Shown: positions 7,998 through 14,444 of the stretch, piece after piece
How positions within the stretch are numbered: position 1 is the stretch's first letter
How the letters are laid out: each line of letters begins with the position of its first letter
Translations under genes and position numbers: made by a program
Notes under the pieces: model-generated
Databases searched by the model: none
What the model saw: only the letters and a program-made list of their open reading frames with translations
Told to the model about the DNA's origin: nothing
DNA from: a bacterium
Lineage (GTDB): Bacteria; Ratteibacteria; UBA8468; B48-G9; DTJG01
Direction of reading: 5' to 3'
Assembly (NCBI GenBank): GCA_026418655.1
Contig: JAOAAW010000083.1
Coordinates: forward strand, 1-15,377
Length of the DNA: 15,377 nucleotides

Positions 7998-9110
7998 CTA
8001 TAACGAAACTATTGCGTATCTTGCACTCAAAGAAGAAACATCTTCTCCTGCATAATAAGAAATGAGCAACCGATTTTTATCAAGCAAAATTCCTGAGGGA
8101 TGGCCAAAACTCCATGTGTTCATATCATCCCAGTACTGTGCATAGGAACTTTCTCCCGAAATTCCCTTCTGTTTTTTTTCAGGACTTTGATAGATAATCA
8201 ATTCTTTATCAAACCTCCATGTTTTTCCACCGTCTTGAGAAAATATCAACCTCATAGAACCCGGATAGTGCCTGTGCACATAGAAACAAAAAAGCATTCC
8301 GCCAGAAACAGGAATAGGCGCTGCTATCTGGCCCTTAATACCGGTTGATACAGGTGATGCCCAGGTTAGAGTATCTGGATTCCCATACGAAATATGAATC
8401 TCAACATCTCTTTCATTCTTTCTGTCATAAGTCCAGAACATTGTTATAATCTTTCCTGAGTCAGGGTCAAAAGCGCTTCTCTGGTCCCAGTAGTAAAGTG
8501 CATTTTCAGGATGTCTTGCGATTGTTATAATTCTATCAAATTTTATTCCATCCTCGCTAAAAATTGCCCGTGCGGTATGAAAAGAACAATTACCGGGTAT
8601 TTCAGGTCCATAGGTTTCAAAAAATGCAAGATATCCCTCTAGAATTTTCAACACTGGTCCGGTTACTGCAGGACCAGGCAAATTTATATTTATAACTCTG
8701 TAATTTGACCAGGTTCTTCCCATATCAGAAGAATCAACAAGAATCAGTTTTGCAGGTAAAATTGTATCACTTGAAGCATCATAAAGTTTAGTACTTTCGC
8801 TACAATCAAACCACGAAAGCAATGCAGAAATCCCGCCATCTTTTCTTTCAAACAACTCAACCACTTTAATATCGCCCTTTTTCCCTTCGAATTCTGTCTT
8901 AAAACCAGTAAATACAACATCCCATTTAGATTCATTAACAAATTCTGCAATAACTCCATTACCATCCGCTGAATCCTTTCTGCTTCCTACCCTGAAACTT
9001 GAAAAAATTCTTCCACTCGAATGTTTGAACAAAGCAGTAAACATACACACCTTTTTTTCTGTTTTTGCATTTCTTGCATCAAAAATAAATCCCTGTTTTT
9101 CAATTTTCAT
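7998..9110 (-). CDS. BNR-repeat / sialidase-fold protein, no signal peptide
   Basis: The 370-residue protein has two clear Asp-boxes (S-x-D-x-G-x-T-W): SSDMGRTW at 127-134 and SQDGGKTW at 291-298. Alternating short beta-strands suggest a six-bladed propeller of the sialidase superfamily. I do not see a convincing set of sialidase active-site residues (arginine triad), so sialidase activity is not established; glycosidases, lyases and carbohydrate-binding proteins share this fold. The frame opens at 9179, but the ATG at 9110 is preferred: it lies 4 nt past the stop of the dehydrogenase gene, with GAGAGATAGG just before it. No signal peptide or membrane segment is seen, which is unusual for the family. 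It is the last gene of a three-gene operon with a sugar isomerase-like and a hydroxyacid dehydrogenase gene, pointing to sugar or sugar-acid use (inference). Confidence 0.78.
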   Translation of the reverse strand: MKIEKQGFIFDARNAKTEKKVCMFTALFKHSSGRIFSSFRVGSRKDSADGNGVIAEFVNESKWDVVFTGFKTEFEGKKGDIKVVELFERKDGGISALLSWFDCSESTKLYDASSDTILPAKLILVDSSDMGRTWSNYRVININLPGPAVTGPVLKILEGYLAFFETYGPEIPGNCSFHTARAIFSEDGIKFDRIITIARHPENALYYWDQRSAFDPDSGKIITMFWTYDRKNERDVEIHISYGNPDTLTWASPVSTGIKGQIAAPIPVSGGMLFCFYVHRHYPGSMRLIFSQDGGKTWRFDKELIIYQSPEKKQKGISGESSYAQYWDDMNTWSFGHPSGILLDKNRLLISYYAGEDVSSLSARYAIVSL

Positions 9111-9114
9111 AGTC

Positions 9115-10101
9115 CTATCTCTCGGAAAGAACTTCAGGGTTAACGATATTTGGTGGAACATCTCCCTTGAAGAAAGCAATGATATTTTCAGCAGCCATCA
9201 AAGCCATCTTTGTTCTTGTTTCAATTGTTGCACTTGCGATATGCGGCAGCAACACTACATTGTTCAAAGAAGGAAGTTCTGGTTCAATCTCTGGTTCATT
9301 CTCATACACATCCAGGCCTGCACCCCATATCCTTTTATTTTTCAGGGCATCAACAAGTGCCTTTTCATCAACAACTGCTCCCCTGGAGGTATTTATCAGA
9401 ATTGCTGTTTTCTTCATCATAGAAAATTCCTTTTCACCAATAAGATGCCGTGTTTCTGGCAATAAAGGCACATGGATTGAAATGAAATCTGATTCTTTTA
9501 GAAGTATTTCAAGATTCACAAATTGCGCACCTACATCTTTTTCAAGTTCAAAGTTTCTTTTTACATCGTGGTAAAGAATCTTCATTGAAAACGCTGTTGC
9601 CTTTTTTGCAAAATTAGCACCAATTCTTCCGGCACCTATAATCCCAATGGTTTTACCGGTTATTTCCATTCCAAGAAAAAGTTCTGGCGCCCAGCCTTTA
9701 AACTTACCTTCCCTTGTAAATTTATCGGCTTCAACAATCCTTCTGGCAACAGAAAATAATAATGCCCATGCTAAATCCGCAGTTGCATCTGTAAGAACAC
9801 CCGGAGTATTTGTAACAATTATCTTCCTTTTCGTGGCAGCGGCCACATCTATATTGTTATAACCAACAGCATAATTTGCAAAGATTTTGCATTGAGGACC
9901 TGCTGCCTGAAAAACTTCATCGTCAATGACATCTGTCAATAAGCATAATACTGCATCCTTACCTTTCACCTTTTCAAGCAATTCTTTTTTTTCAAGGACC
10001 CTGTCTTCAAGATTTATTTCAACATCACAACTTTTTTCAAGTAGTTCAATTGCAGGAAATGGTATCTTCCTTGTAATGAAAACCGCTGGTTTTTTATCCA
10101 T
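9115..10101 (-). CDS. D-isomer-specific 2-hydroxyacid dehydrogenase (glyoxylate/hydroxypyruvate reductase-like)
   Basis: The 328 residues match the NAD(P)-dependent D-2-hydroxyacid dehydrogenase family, probably the glyoxylate/hydroxypyruvate reductase branch. Motifs: substrate loop FANYAVGYNNID (74-85), the Rossmann turn GIIGAGRIG (153-161), and the catalytic set R240 in NTSRGAVVDE, E269 in YENEPE and H287 in LLPHIASAT. After the second strand the cofactor loop reads ILYHDVKRN, with D179 where an acid usually favours NAD(H) over NADPH (inference). AAGGAGA precedes the ATG at 10101. It lies 14 nt after the isomerase-like gene and 4 nt before the BNR gene. GlcD, encoded convergently just beyond, would act on the same class of 2-hydroxyacid substrates. 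Confidence 0.92.
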   Translation of the reverse strand: MDKKPAVFITRKIPFPAIELLEKSCDVEINLEDRVLEKKELLEKVKGKDAVLCLLTDVIDDEVFQAAGPQCKIFANYAVGYNNIDVAAATKRKIIVTNTPGVLTDATADLAWALLFSVARRIVEADKFTREGKFKGWAPELFLGMEITGKTIGIIGAGRIGANFAKKATAFSMKILYHDVKRNFELEKDVGAQFVNLEILLKESDFISIHVPLLPETRHLIGEKEFSMMKKTAILINTSRGAVVDEKALVDALKNKRIWGAGLDVYENEPEIEPELPSLNNVVLLPHIASATIETRTKMALMAAENIIAFFKGDVPPNIVNPEVLSER

Positions 10102-10115
10102 AAATATCTCCTTTT

Positions 10116-11027
10116 CTATTCAAGGAGCAGCCATGCCTGTTCCAGTGTCCTTTTAGAACTGGCAATGATTATATCAGAATTCTGTCCCGCAACAGGTTTG
10201 ACTTCAAAACTAAGTGGTATTCTACTGTCAGGATTTAAAAAACCTATATCCTTTAGAAGTTGAAGAAAATCTGCAAGTTCACGTACTCCAATTTCAGTTT
10301 CCGGGTAACCAAATGGCGGATGATAATCTCCATAGAGTGGAGAATTTTTATCTGAGATAAGGCAATTACCAATGTGGAGATGAGTAATGAACTCCTTTAC
10401 AGGAATAATTGCCTGTGGTAAAGTTTCACCCAGAAGAGGAATATGGCTTAGATCCACAAGAAGTCCGAAATTATCAAATTTTTCCCTTACTCTTTCCGAA
10501 AACTTTCTTGCCAAGGAAGATGGACCGATTAAACTTTTTTTATCAATATCAAAATCAAAAATCTCAAGTTCTATCAGCATTGAACCTTTTTCTTTTGCAT
10601 ACTTGCAAATTCTTTCTGCGGAATCTACAAGAAGTTCAAATGCATAATCTTTTGAATTATTATCATACTGCCCGCTGAGAAAAGAAAGACCTTTTGCTTC
10701 AAGTTCATAAGCCTGGTCAACACATTTTTTCATCATTTCAATGGATTTTTCTCTAACATCTTCCCTTACATCATTGAGGTTTAATTTATTTCTCAATAAT
10801 ACTGGCTGCGCACCAAAATAAATTTCCATTCCAGAGCTTTTCAATAAATCCTTGATATTTTGTCTTGTTGTATAATCACTGATGTAAGTTACCTCTATTA
10901 CCTCAAAATATTCATCACATGCTATTTTTGTTATTGTATCTTCAATATCAATACCATTCATGGTTTCAGGAAAAGCCATAAAATGCACAATGCCTGGCTT
11001 GAAAAATTTTTTAACTGATGTGTCCAT
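10116..11027 (-). CDS. Sugar-phosphate isomerase/epimerase-like TIM-barrel protein (AP endonuclease 2 family)
   Basis: The 303-residue protein has the layout of the xylose-isomerase-like/AP-endonuclease-2 TIM barrel: early strand IEVTYIS (44-50), a middle strand ending LIELEIFDFD with acidic E153 and E155, LLVDLSHIPLLGE (189-201) with D192 and H195, THLHIGNC (215-222) with H216 and H218, and SFEVKP (273-278) with E275. These are the usual metal and substrate positions for isomerases or epimerases of keto-sugars and sugar acids. The exact substrate cannot be read from the sequence. TAAGGAG precedes the ATG at 11027. It is the first gene of an operon with the hydroxyacid dehydrogenase and BNR protein. 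DNA repair activity is unlikely given this context. Confidence 0.82.
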   Translation of the reverse strand: MDTSVKKFFKPGIVHFMAFPETMNGIDIEDTITKIACDEYFEVIEVTYISDYTTRQNIKDLLKSSGMEIYFGAQPVLLRNKLNLNDVREDVREKSIEMMKKCVDQAYELEAKGLSFLSGQYDNNSKDYAFELLVDSAERICKYAKEKGSMLIELEIFDFDIDKKSLIGPSSLARKFSERVREKFDNFGLLVDLSHIPLLGETLPQAIIPVKEFITHLHIGNCLISDKNSPLYGDYHPPFGYPETEIGVRELADFLQLLKDIGFLNPDSRIPLSFEVKPVAGQNSDIIIASSKRTLEQAWLLLE

Positions 11028-11041
11028 ACTTACTCCTTATA

Positions 11042-11070
11042 TTGACATAGATTTTAACATATGATATTAG
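11042..11070 (+). promoter_or_regulatory. Candidate promoter of the pseudopilin-like lipoprotein gene
   Basis: A perfect -35 TTGACA (11042-11047) is followed after 17 nt by TATTAG (11065-11070), four of six matches to the -10 consensus. The Shine-Dalgarno AAGGTGG and ATG at 11106 follow. The AT-rich region holds other possible -10 boxes (for example TATATT at 11080-11085). Confidence 0.45.
11051..11059 (-). promoter_or_regulatory. Candidate extended -10 for the isomerase/dehydrogenase/BNR operon
   Basis: On the minus strand TGTTAAAAT (11059-11051) is an extended -10 (TGn then TAAAAT). It would start a transcript near 11044, with a short leader containing TAAGGAG before the ATG at 11027. No good -35 is present. 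It lies between the -35 and -10 of the opposing plus-strand promoter, so the two would compete. Confidence 0.35.
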
Positions 11071-11105
11071 AATTATTGATATATTCTGATAACAAGGTGG
11101 AAATT

Positions 11106-11447
11106 ATGAAAAAAATCATATCAGGAATTGTCGTGGTACTGTTACTGTTGTCGTTTTCATGCGGAAAAAAAAGCGAAAAGCAACAAGCACCACAAACCTC
11201 TGGAAATCCCATTGAACAGTATGGCGGAGTAATGTCAAAAACTCTGCAAAGGGCAAAGGGAATGGATTCAGTATTACCGATAAAGCAACTGATAGATTCT
11301 TTTTATGTAGAACAGGGCAGGTATCCATCAACACTGCAGGAACTTGTGGAAAAAAATTACATAAAGGAAATTCCTGCACCACCTAAAGGACTTAGATACA
11401 AATATGATCCATCTTCAGGAAAAATTGCATTAGAACCAGAAAATTAG
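11106..11447 (+). CDS. Small lipoprotein with pseudopilin (GspG-like) C-terminal segment
   Basis: 113 residues. The start at 11106 gives MKKIISGIVVVLLLLSFSCGK, a classic lipoprotein signal with the lipid-accepting cysteine at 19; the -3 residue of the lipobox is serine rather than the usual Leu, so it is slightly atypical. AAGGTGG lies 5 nt upstream; the frame also opens at 11061, but that would bury the signal. A low-complexity linker follows (KKSEKQQAPQTSG). Residues about 56-110 (IKQLIDSFYVEQGRYPSTLQ, ELVEKNYIKEIPAPP, YKYDPSSGKI) closely resemble the globular tail of type II secretion major pseudopilin GspG and type IV pilins, but without the prepilin helix. The stop codon overlaps the stop of the convergent EF-hand lipoprotein gene. 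The role is unknown. Confidence 0.85.
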   Translation: MKKIISGIVVVLLLLSFSCGKKSEKQQAPQTSGNPIEQYGGVMSKTLQRAKGMDSVLPIKQLIDSFYVEQGRYPSTLQELVEKNYIKEIPAPPKGLRYKYDPSSGKIALEPEN

Positions 11448-11893
11448 TCCTGCGGAAATTTAAATATTCTGATATAGGTAATATTCACAAGTCTATCGGA
11501 TGCATACCACTCCATCCTCCAGACACCTTGACCCCGTTCATTGATTAAATCTCTTGCCTCGTATTCCTGACACCAGATTGTAGTTTTTGCGGTTTGTCTC
11601 AGCTGTTTCTCCCTATAGATACTTCCATCAGGTGCAATTAATTTAAACGATAAAGGAGTTCCAGGTTTTTGTCTGAAGTATGCAACAAATGAAATGTGTT
11701 CTTTTTCCAGAAAACAGTCCTTGATACCTTCCCATTCATCAATCTCTATTTTCCCATTCTGATTTCTGTCAATCCAGTAATTGCAGGAGAAGAAATCAGG
11801 GGTGTATAAAATCTCTTTTTTTTCGTTATCAAGAAAACCAACACATCCGCATAACACACTTGCGACCAAAACAATCGATGCCCGCCGTATCAT
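11444..11893 (-). CDS. Lipoprotein with a single EF-hand-like calcium loop
   Basis: 149 residues. Residues 1-17 form a lipoprotein signal (MIRRASIVLVASVLCGC) with lipobox L14-C-G-C17, so C17 is the likely lipid anchor. D42-R-N44-Q-N46-G-K-I-E50-I-D-E53 fits the 12-residue EF-hand/dockerin calcium loop (positions 1, 3, 5, 9 and 12 filled). The remaining sequence is beta-rich, with SFKLIAPDGSIYREKQ and GVWRMEWYASDRLV, resembling a small Ig-like or C2-like sandwich (inference). AAAGGAG lies just upstream of the ATG. The gene is 21 nt after the membrane-protein gene and probably co-transcribed with it. Its last 4 nt overlap the last 4 nt of the plus-strand lipoprotein gene. I do not recognise the family. 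Confidence 0.75.
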   Translation of the reverse strand: MIRRASIVLVASVLCGCVGFLDNEKKEILYTPDFFSCNYWIDRNQNGKIEIDEWEGIKDCFLEKEHISFVAYFRQKPGTPLSFKLIAPDGSIYREKQLRQTAKTTIWCQEYEARDLINERGQGVWRMEWYASDRLVNITYIRIFKFPQD

Positions 11894-11914
11894 TGGCTCC
11901 TTTATTACACAGAA

Positions 11915-12586
11915 TCACTCAGATTTTTTCTGGAATATGTTTTCCAGCCACTGTTTGGCAAGATCTTTTGCGCCAAGGGCAAATGTTAGGGAAATACCGA
12001 AACACACTGAAGCAAGTACTATAATGAAGACACTTGCTATAAAATCTGCGGCAATATTGAATTCCTGTATTGCAATCACAGCACCAAACACAACGATGGC
12101 AACCTGGGTAATTCTTGCAAGAAAATCTGCTTCCTTAATGCCAGCGTTGGAAGCTGCCGTAAATACAATACCCCTGAACAATTTCCCGGCAAACAAAGCA
12201 ACAATGAAAACAATCAACCCGATGATAAATCTGGGGATAAAACCAATTATGGAATCAATCACTGAAGGAGGTAAACTTAAACCAGCCACATTAACCGCAA
12301 GGAAAATCACCACAAGTATCACGATCCAGTAAACAGCAATTCCTATAAGTTCAGACACTGTCTTTTCTATCTTACCTTTATCAAGAAATGCCTTGAGCCC
12401 TGAATCTTCAGCAAACTGGTCAATCTTTATTTTCTGTAAGCCCTTAACGACAAGGATATAAATCAACTTTGCCACCAGCCATCCTACGATAAATGTCAGA
12501 AGCGCTCCAAGAAGTTTTGCCAGTCCAAGCCAGAATCCTGCAGACATCTGTTTTAAAGGTACAAACAGACCTTCTTCTGCTCCCAT
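11915..12586 (-). CDS. TM-helix-repeat membrane protein (MscS-related, without MscS domain)
   Basis: The 223-residue protein has about five hydrophobic segments: roughly 18-48, 78-102, 110-134, 157-175 and 178-203. The last two segments plus the tail ITQVAIVVFGAVIAIQEF and FGISLTFALGAKDLAKQWLE match the conserved TM-helix repeat found beside or in place of the pore helix of MscS-type mechanosensitive channels. The MscS beta-domain and cytoplasmic cage are absent, so channel activity is uncertain; stand-alone TM-helix proteins are common and uncharacterised. GGAGG precedes the ATG at 12586. A promoter is proposed just upstream. The EF-hand lipoprotein gene follows after 21 nt. Confidence 0.82.
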   Translation of the reverse strand: MGAEEGLFVPLKQMSAGFWLGLAKLLGALLTFIVGWLVAKLIYILVVKGLQKIKIDQFAEDSGLKAFLDKGKIEKTVSELIGIAVYWIVILVVIFLAVNVAGLSLPPSVIDSIIGFIPRFIIGLIVFIVALFAGKLFRGIVFTAASNAGIKEADFLARITQVAIVVFGAVIAIQEFNIAADFIASVFIIVLASVCFGISLTFALGAKDLAKQWLENIFQKKSE

Positions 12587-12626
12587 ATTTCCTCCATGTT
12601 AAGGGTTCGAATTTACTATTGAAAAT

Positions 12627-12655
12627 ATATTATCACGAGACAGAACACAGAGCAA
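12627..12655 (-). promoter_or_regulatory. Candidate promoter of the membrane protein / EF-hand lipoprotein pair
   Basis: On the minus strand TTGCTC (12655-12650) and TAATAT (12632-12627) are 17 nt apart in the 88-nt gap after the gltB2-like gene. A transcript would start near 12620, with GGAGGAAAT before the ATG. No GC-rich terminator hairpin for the gltB2-like gene is seen in this gap, so read-through is possible. Confidence 0.4.
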
Positions 12656-12674
12656 ATATCAAATCATAAAGAGA

Positions 12675-14276
12675 TTAGCCATCAAGAATCCTTTCTGCTT
12701 CCTCTCTTTGAGCATCCATTATATAAGGTATTCCAGAAATTTTACTTGCTTCCTCAGTAAGACAAACTAGGTCTTCACGAGCCAGTGAATCAAGACGAAA
12801 ACTCCTTGCACCAGCCATCAACTGGCTTAAACCGGTTCTTAACTTATCTATAAATGTAAAAATAGCAATAGCCCCGAATGGTATCTGTTCAATTTTCTCT
12901 CCATATTTATCTTTAAGAACTGTATAGGTTGTGAATATCTCCTCTGGCTTTTTTCCATACTTTGCCACATTTGAAGGCAATGTATCCCATCGTCCATTCC
13001 CTTTGCCTGTCAAGGCTTTTTGAATATTATCACCAACAAATCCCGGAATCATCAGTGCCCTTCCCATGCAAACAGCATTAAAATAAGGGGTACCCATTGC
13101 TAGGACTTTGAATATATGATCCTCTGTTGAAAAACCACCAGCCATAGCAAGATCCGGTATCCATTTATTTTTTCTTGCCAGTTTCTGAGCAAATTGATAT
13201 GCAAGACACTGAAGATAAAATGTTGGTATTCCCCATTCTTCCATCATCCGCCATGGACTCATACCAGTACCACCACCTGAACCATCCAATGTGACAAGAT
13301 CAACTCTGGCTATTGATGACCATTTTATTGCCATTGCAAGTTCACGGGCACCATAAGCACCGGTTTTCAAACTGACCCTTTTTACTCCGATACTCCTTCT
13401 CAGATACTCCACTGTTCTGACAAATTCTTCCTCATCTATAAAACCTAGACGCGAATGCCTTTCGAATTCTTTGATACCCCCTTTTCTGAATGCTTCCTGT
13501 ATTGCTGGATTTGAAGGGTTCGGGACAATAATATAACCGCGTTTCTGAAGCTCAATCGCCCTTTCTAAATTTCTTATTTTAATCTCTCCACCAATTGATT
13601 TTGCACCTTGGCCCCATTTTAACTCTATTGATTCAACACCCAACTTTTCAACCACATACTCCGCAACTCCAAGCCGAGTATCTTCAACATTCAGCTGAAC
13701 AATGATATCCCCATACTCCTCCTGCCATTCTTTATATATTCTTATACGACGTTCCATTTCTGGAGACCTGACAACCTTACCTTTATTATCAACTTGAAGT
13801 TCAGGATCAATACCACAAACATTCTCACCGACCACAAGAGAAATGCCGCTAATCGCTGCCCCTATTGCAAAGCTTTCCCAGTGCTTTTTTGCGATATCGG
13901 TTGAGCCAAGGGCTCCTGTAAAAATCGGCATTTTCATTCTGACTGGGTAAAGATGCCCGTATACTGCGGTCGTATCGACTTCTGGAAAAATGGCTTTATC
14001 CGGATTTGCTTCATTTATTGCCTTTGCTCCAAGAGCATATCCCATAATATTGAAATGGGAATAATCAACAGGATATTGTTTGTCACTTCCTGCTGTAATC
14101 TCACCAAAGGGACCAGGATATATTGCCTCTCTTCCCCTGAAGGAAGCTCTGAAAATCTCACAAAAACCAGTGCAATCCTCACGACATACAGTACATATCC
14201 CCGAATTCGGTGCAACATCTCTTGAACGATTTCTCGTACTTGTTGCCTCATTTGCGTTCGGTCTTTGAAGATTCAT
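12675..14276 (-). CDS. FMN-binding glutamate synthase-like protein (GltB2-type barrel)
   Basis: 533 residues of the glutamate synthase central/FMN TIM-barrel family, which in the classical enzyme joins 2-oxoglutarate and ammonia to make glutamate. Diagnostic stretches: ELKWGQGAKSIGGEI (218-232), the glycine-rich FMN loop LDGSGGGTGMSPW (330-342), DLAMAGGFSTEDH (375-387) and AMGTPYFNAVCMGRALM (393-409). In typical GltB a C-x5-C-x4-C type [3Fe-4S] motif follows this last region; here there is none. Instead the N-terminus carries C28-x2-C31-x3-C35-x3-C39, a possible iron-sulphur or zinc site. ACGGAGGTG precedes the ATG at 14276. Its leader contains a candidate ANTAR RNA target, and a GAF-ANTAR regulator is encoded divergently. 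A GXGXG subunit gene lies upstream on the same strand. The enzyme's true acceptor and donor are not proven. Confidence 0.85.
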   Translation of the reverse strand: MNLQRPNANEATSTRNRSRDVAPNSGICTVCREDCTGFCEIFRASFRGREAIYPGPFGEITAGSDKQYPVDYSHFNIMGYALGAKAINEANPDKAIFPEVDTTAVYGHLYPVRMKMPIFTGALGSTDIAKKHWESFAIGAAISGISLVVGENVCGIDPELQVDNKGKVVRSPEMERRIRIYKEWQEEYGDIIVQLNVEDTRLGVAEYVVEKLGVESIELKWGQGAKSIGGEIKIRNLERAIELQKRGYIIVPNPSNPAIQEAFRKGGIKEFERHSRLGFIDEEEFVRTVEYLRRSIGVKRVSLKTGAYGARELAMAIKWSSIARVDLVTLDGSGGGTGMSPWRMMEEWGIPTFYLQCLAYQFAQKLARKNKWIPDLAMAGGFSTEDHIFKVLAMGTPYFNAVCMGRALMIPGFVGDNIQKALTGKGNGRWDTLPSNVAKYGKKPEEIFTTYTVLKDKYGEKIEQIPFGAIAIFTFIDKLRTGLSQLMAGARSFRLDSLAREDLVCLTEEASKISGIPYIMDAQREEAERILDG

Positions 14277-14321
14277 AATACACCTCCGTAAAGATTAAAA
14301 TAAGAAATAAACACCATTGTT

Positions 14322-14374
14322 GACAAACCATCACTGGTCTAAGGACTTCTTTGTCCGGTGGGCTTCTATGCCTT
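14322..14374 (-). promoter_or_regulatory. Candidate ANTAR dual-hexaloop RNA element with competing terminator in the gltB2-like leader
   Basis: On the minus strand two small hairpins follow one another: GGC-AUAGAA-GCC (14372-14361) and GGAC-AAAGAA-GUCC (14356-14343), separated by CACC. Both loops have exactly six bases with A at position 1 and G at position 4, the known recognition rule for ANTAR-domain antiterminators. The first stem is only 3 bp. A competing fold pairs GACAA of the second hairpin with downstream UUGUC (14326-14322) around ACCA-GUGA-UGGU, with further CACC/GGUG pairing. It is followed by the U-rich UUAUUUCUUAUUUU, so it could be a terminator, though it has a 12-nt bulge. The mechanism is inferred; the loops are seen directly. 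Confidence 0.72.
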
Positions 14375-14381
14375 GATATAA

Positions 14382-14409
14382 ATTCTATCCACCAGAAGAA
14401 TTCTGTCAA
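14382..14409 (-). promoter_or_regulatory. Sigma70-type promoter of the gltB2-like gene
   Basis: TTGACA (14409-14404) and TAGAAT (14387-14382) are 16 nt apart on the minus strand. The predicted start is near 14374, so the transcript would begin almost exactly at the first ANTAR-type hairpin and have a leader of about 98 nt before the gltB2-like ATG. Confidence 0.65.
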
Positions 14410-14415
14410 ATGTTG

Positions 14416-14424
14416 TGTTATAAT
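14416..14424 (+). promoter_or_regulatory. Extended -10 promoter of the GAF-ANTAR gene
   Basis: TGTTATAAT (14416-14424) is a perfect TATAAT with the TGn extension; no good -35 is seen. The predicted start near 14431 gives a short leader of about 14 nt carrying AAAGGGGG before the ATG at 14445. The box lies 7 nt from the -35 of the divergent gltB2 promoter, so the two polymerases would interfere with each other. Confidence 0.6.
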
Positions 14425-14444
14425 TACTAATAAAGGGGGAAAAA

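Noticed and set aside
9111..9179. Earlier start for the BNR gene
   Set aside because: It lies inside the dehydrogenase gene; the ATG at 9110, 4 nt after that gene's stop, fits the operon.
10116..11027. Endonuclease IV-type DNA repair enzyme
   Set aside because: The TIM-barrel family includes Nfo, but the motifs and the sugar-acid operon context fit isomerase/epimerase-type members better.
11061..11105. Earlier start for the small lipoprotein
   Set aside because: It would bury the lipoprotein signal and lie inside the promoter; 11106 has AAGGTGG upstream.
11915..12586. Full MscS mechanosensitive channel
   Set aside because: The beta-domain and cytoplasmic cage that follow the pore helix in MscS are absent; the protein ends right after the TM-helix repeat.
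12587..12674. Intrinsic terminator after the gltB2-like gene
   Set aside because: No GC-rich stem followed by a T run is visible on the minus strand.
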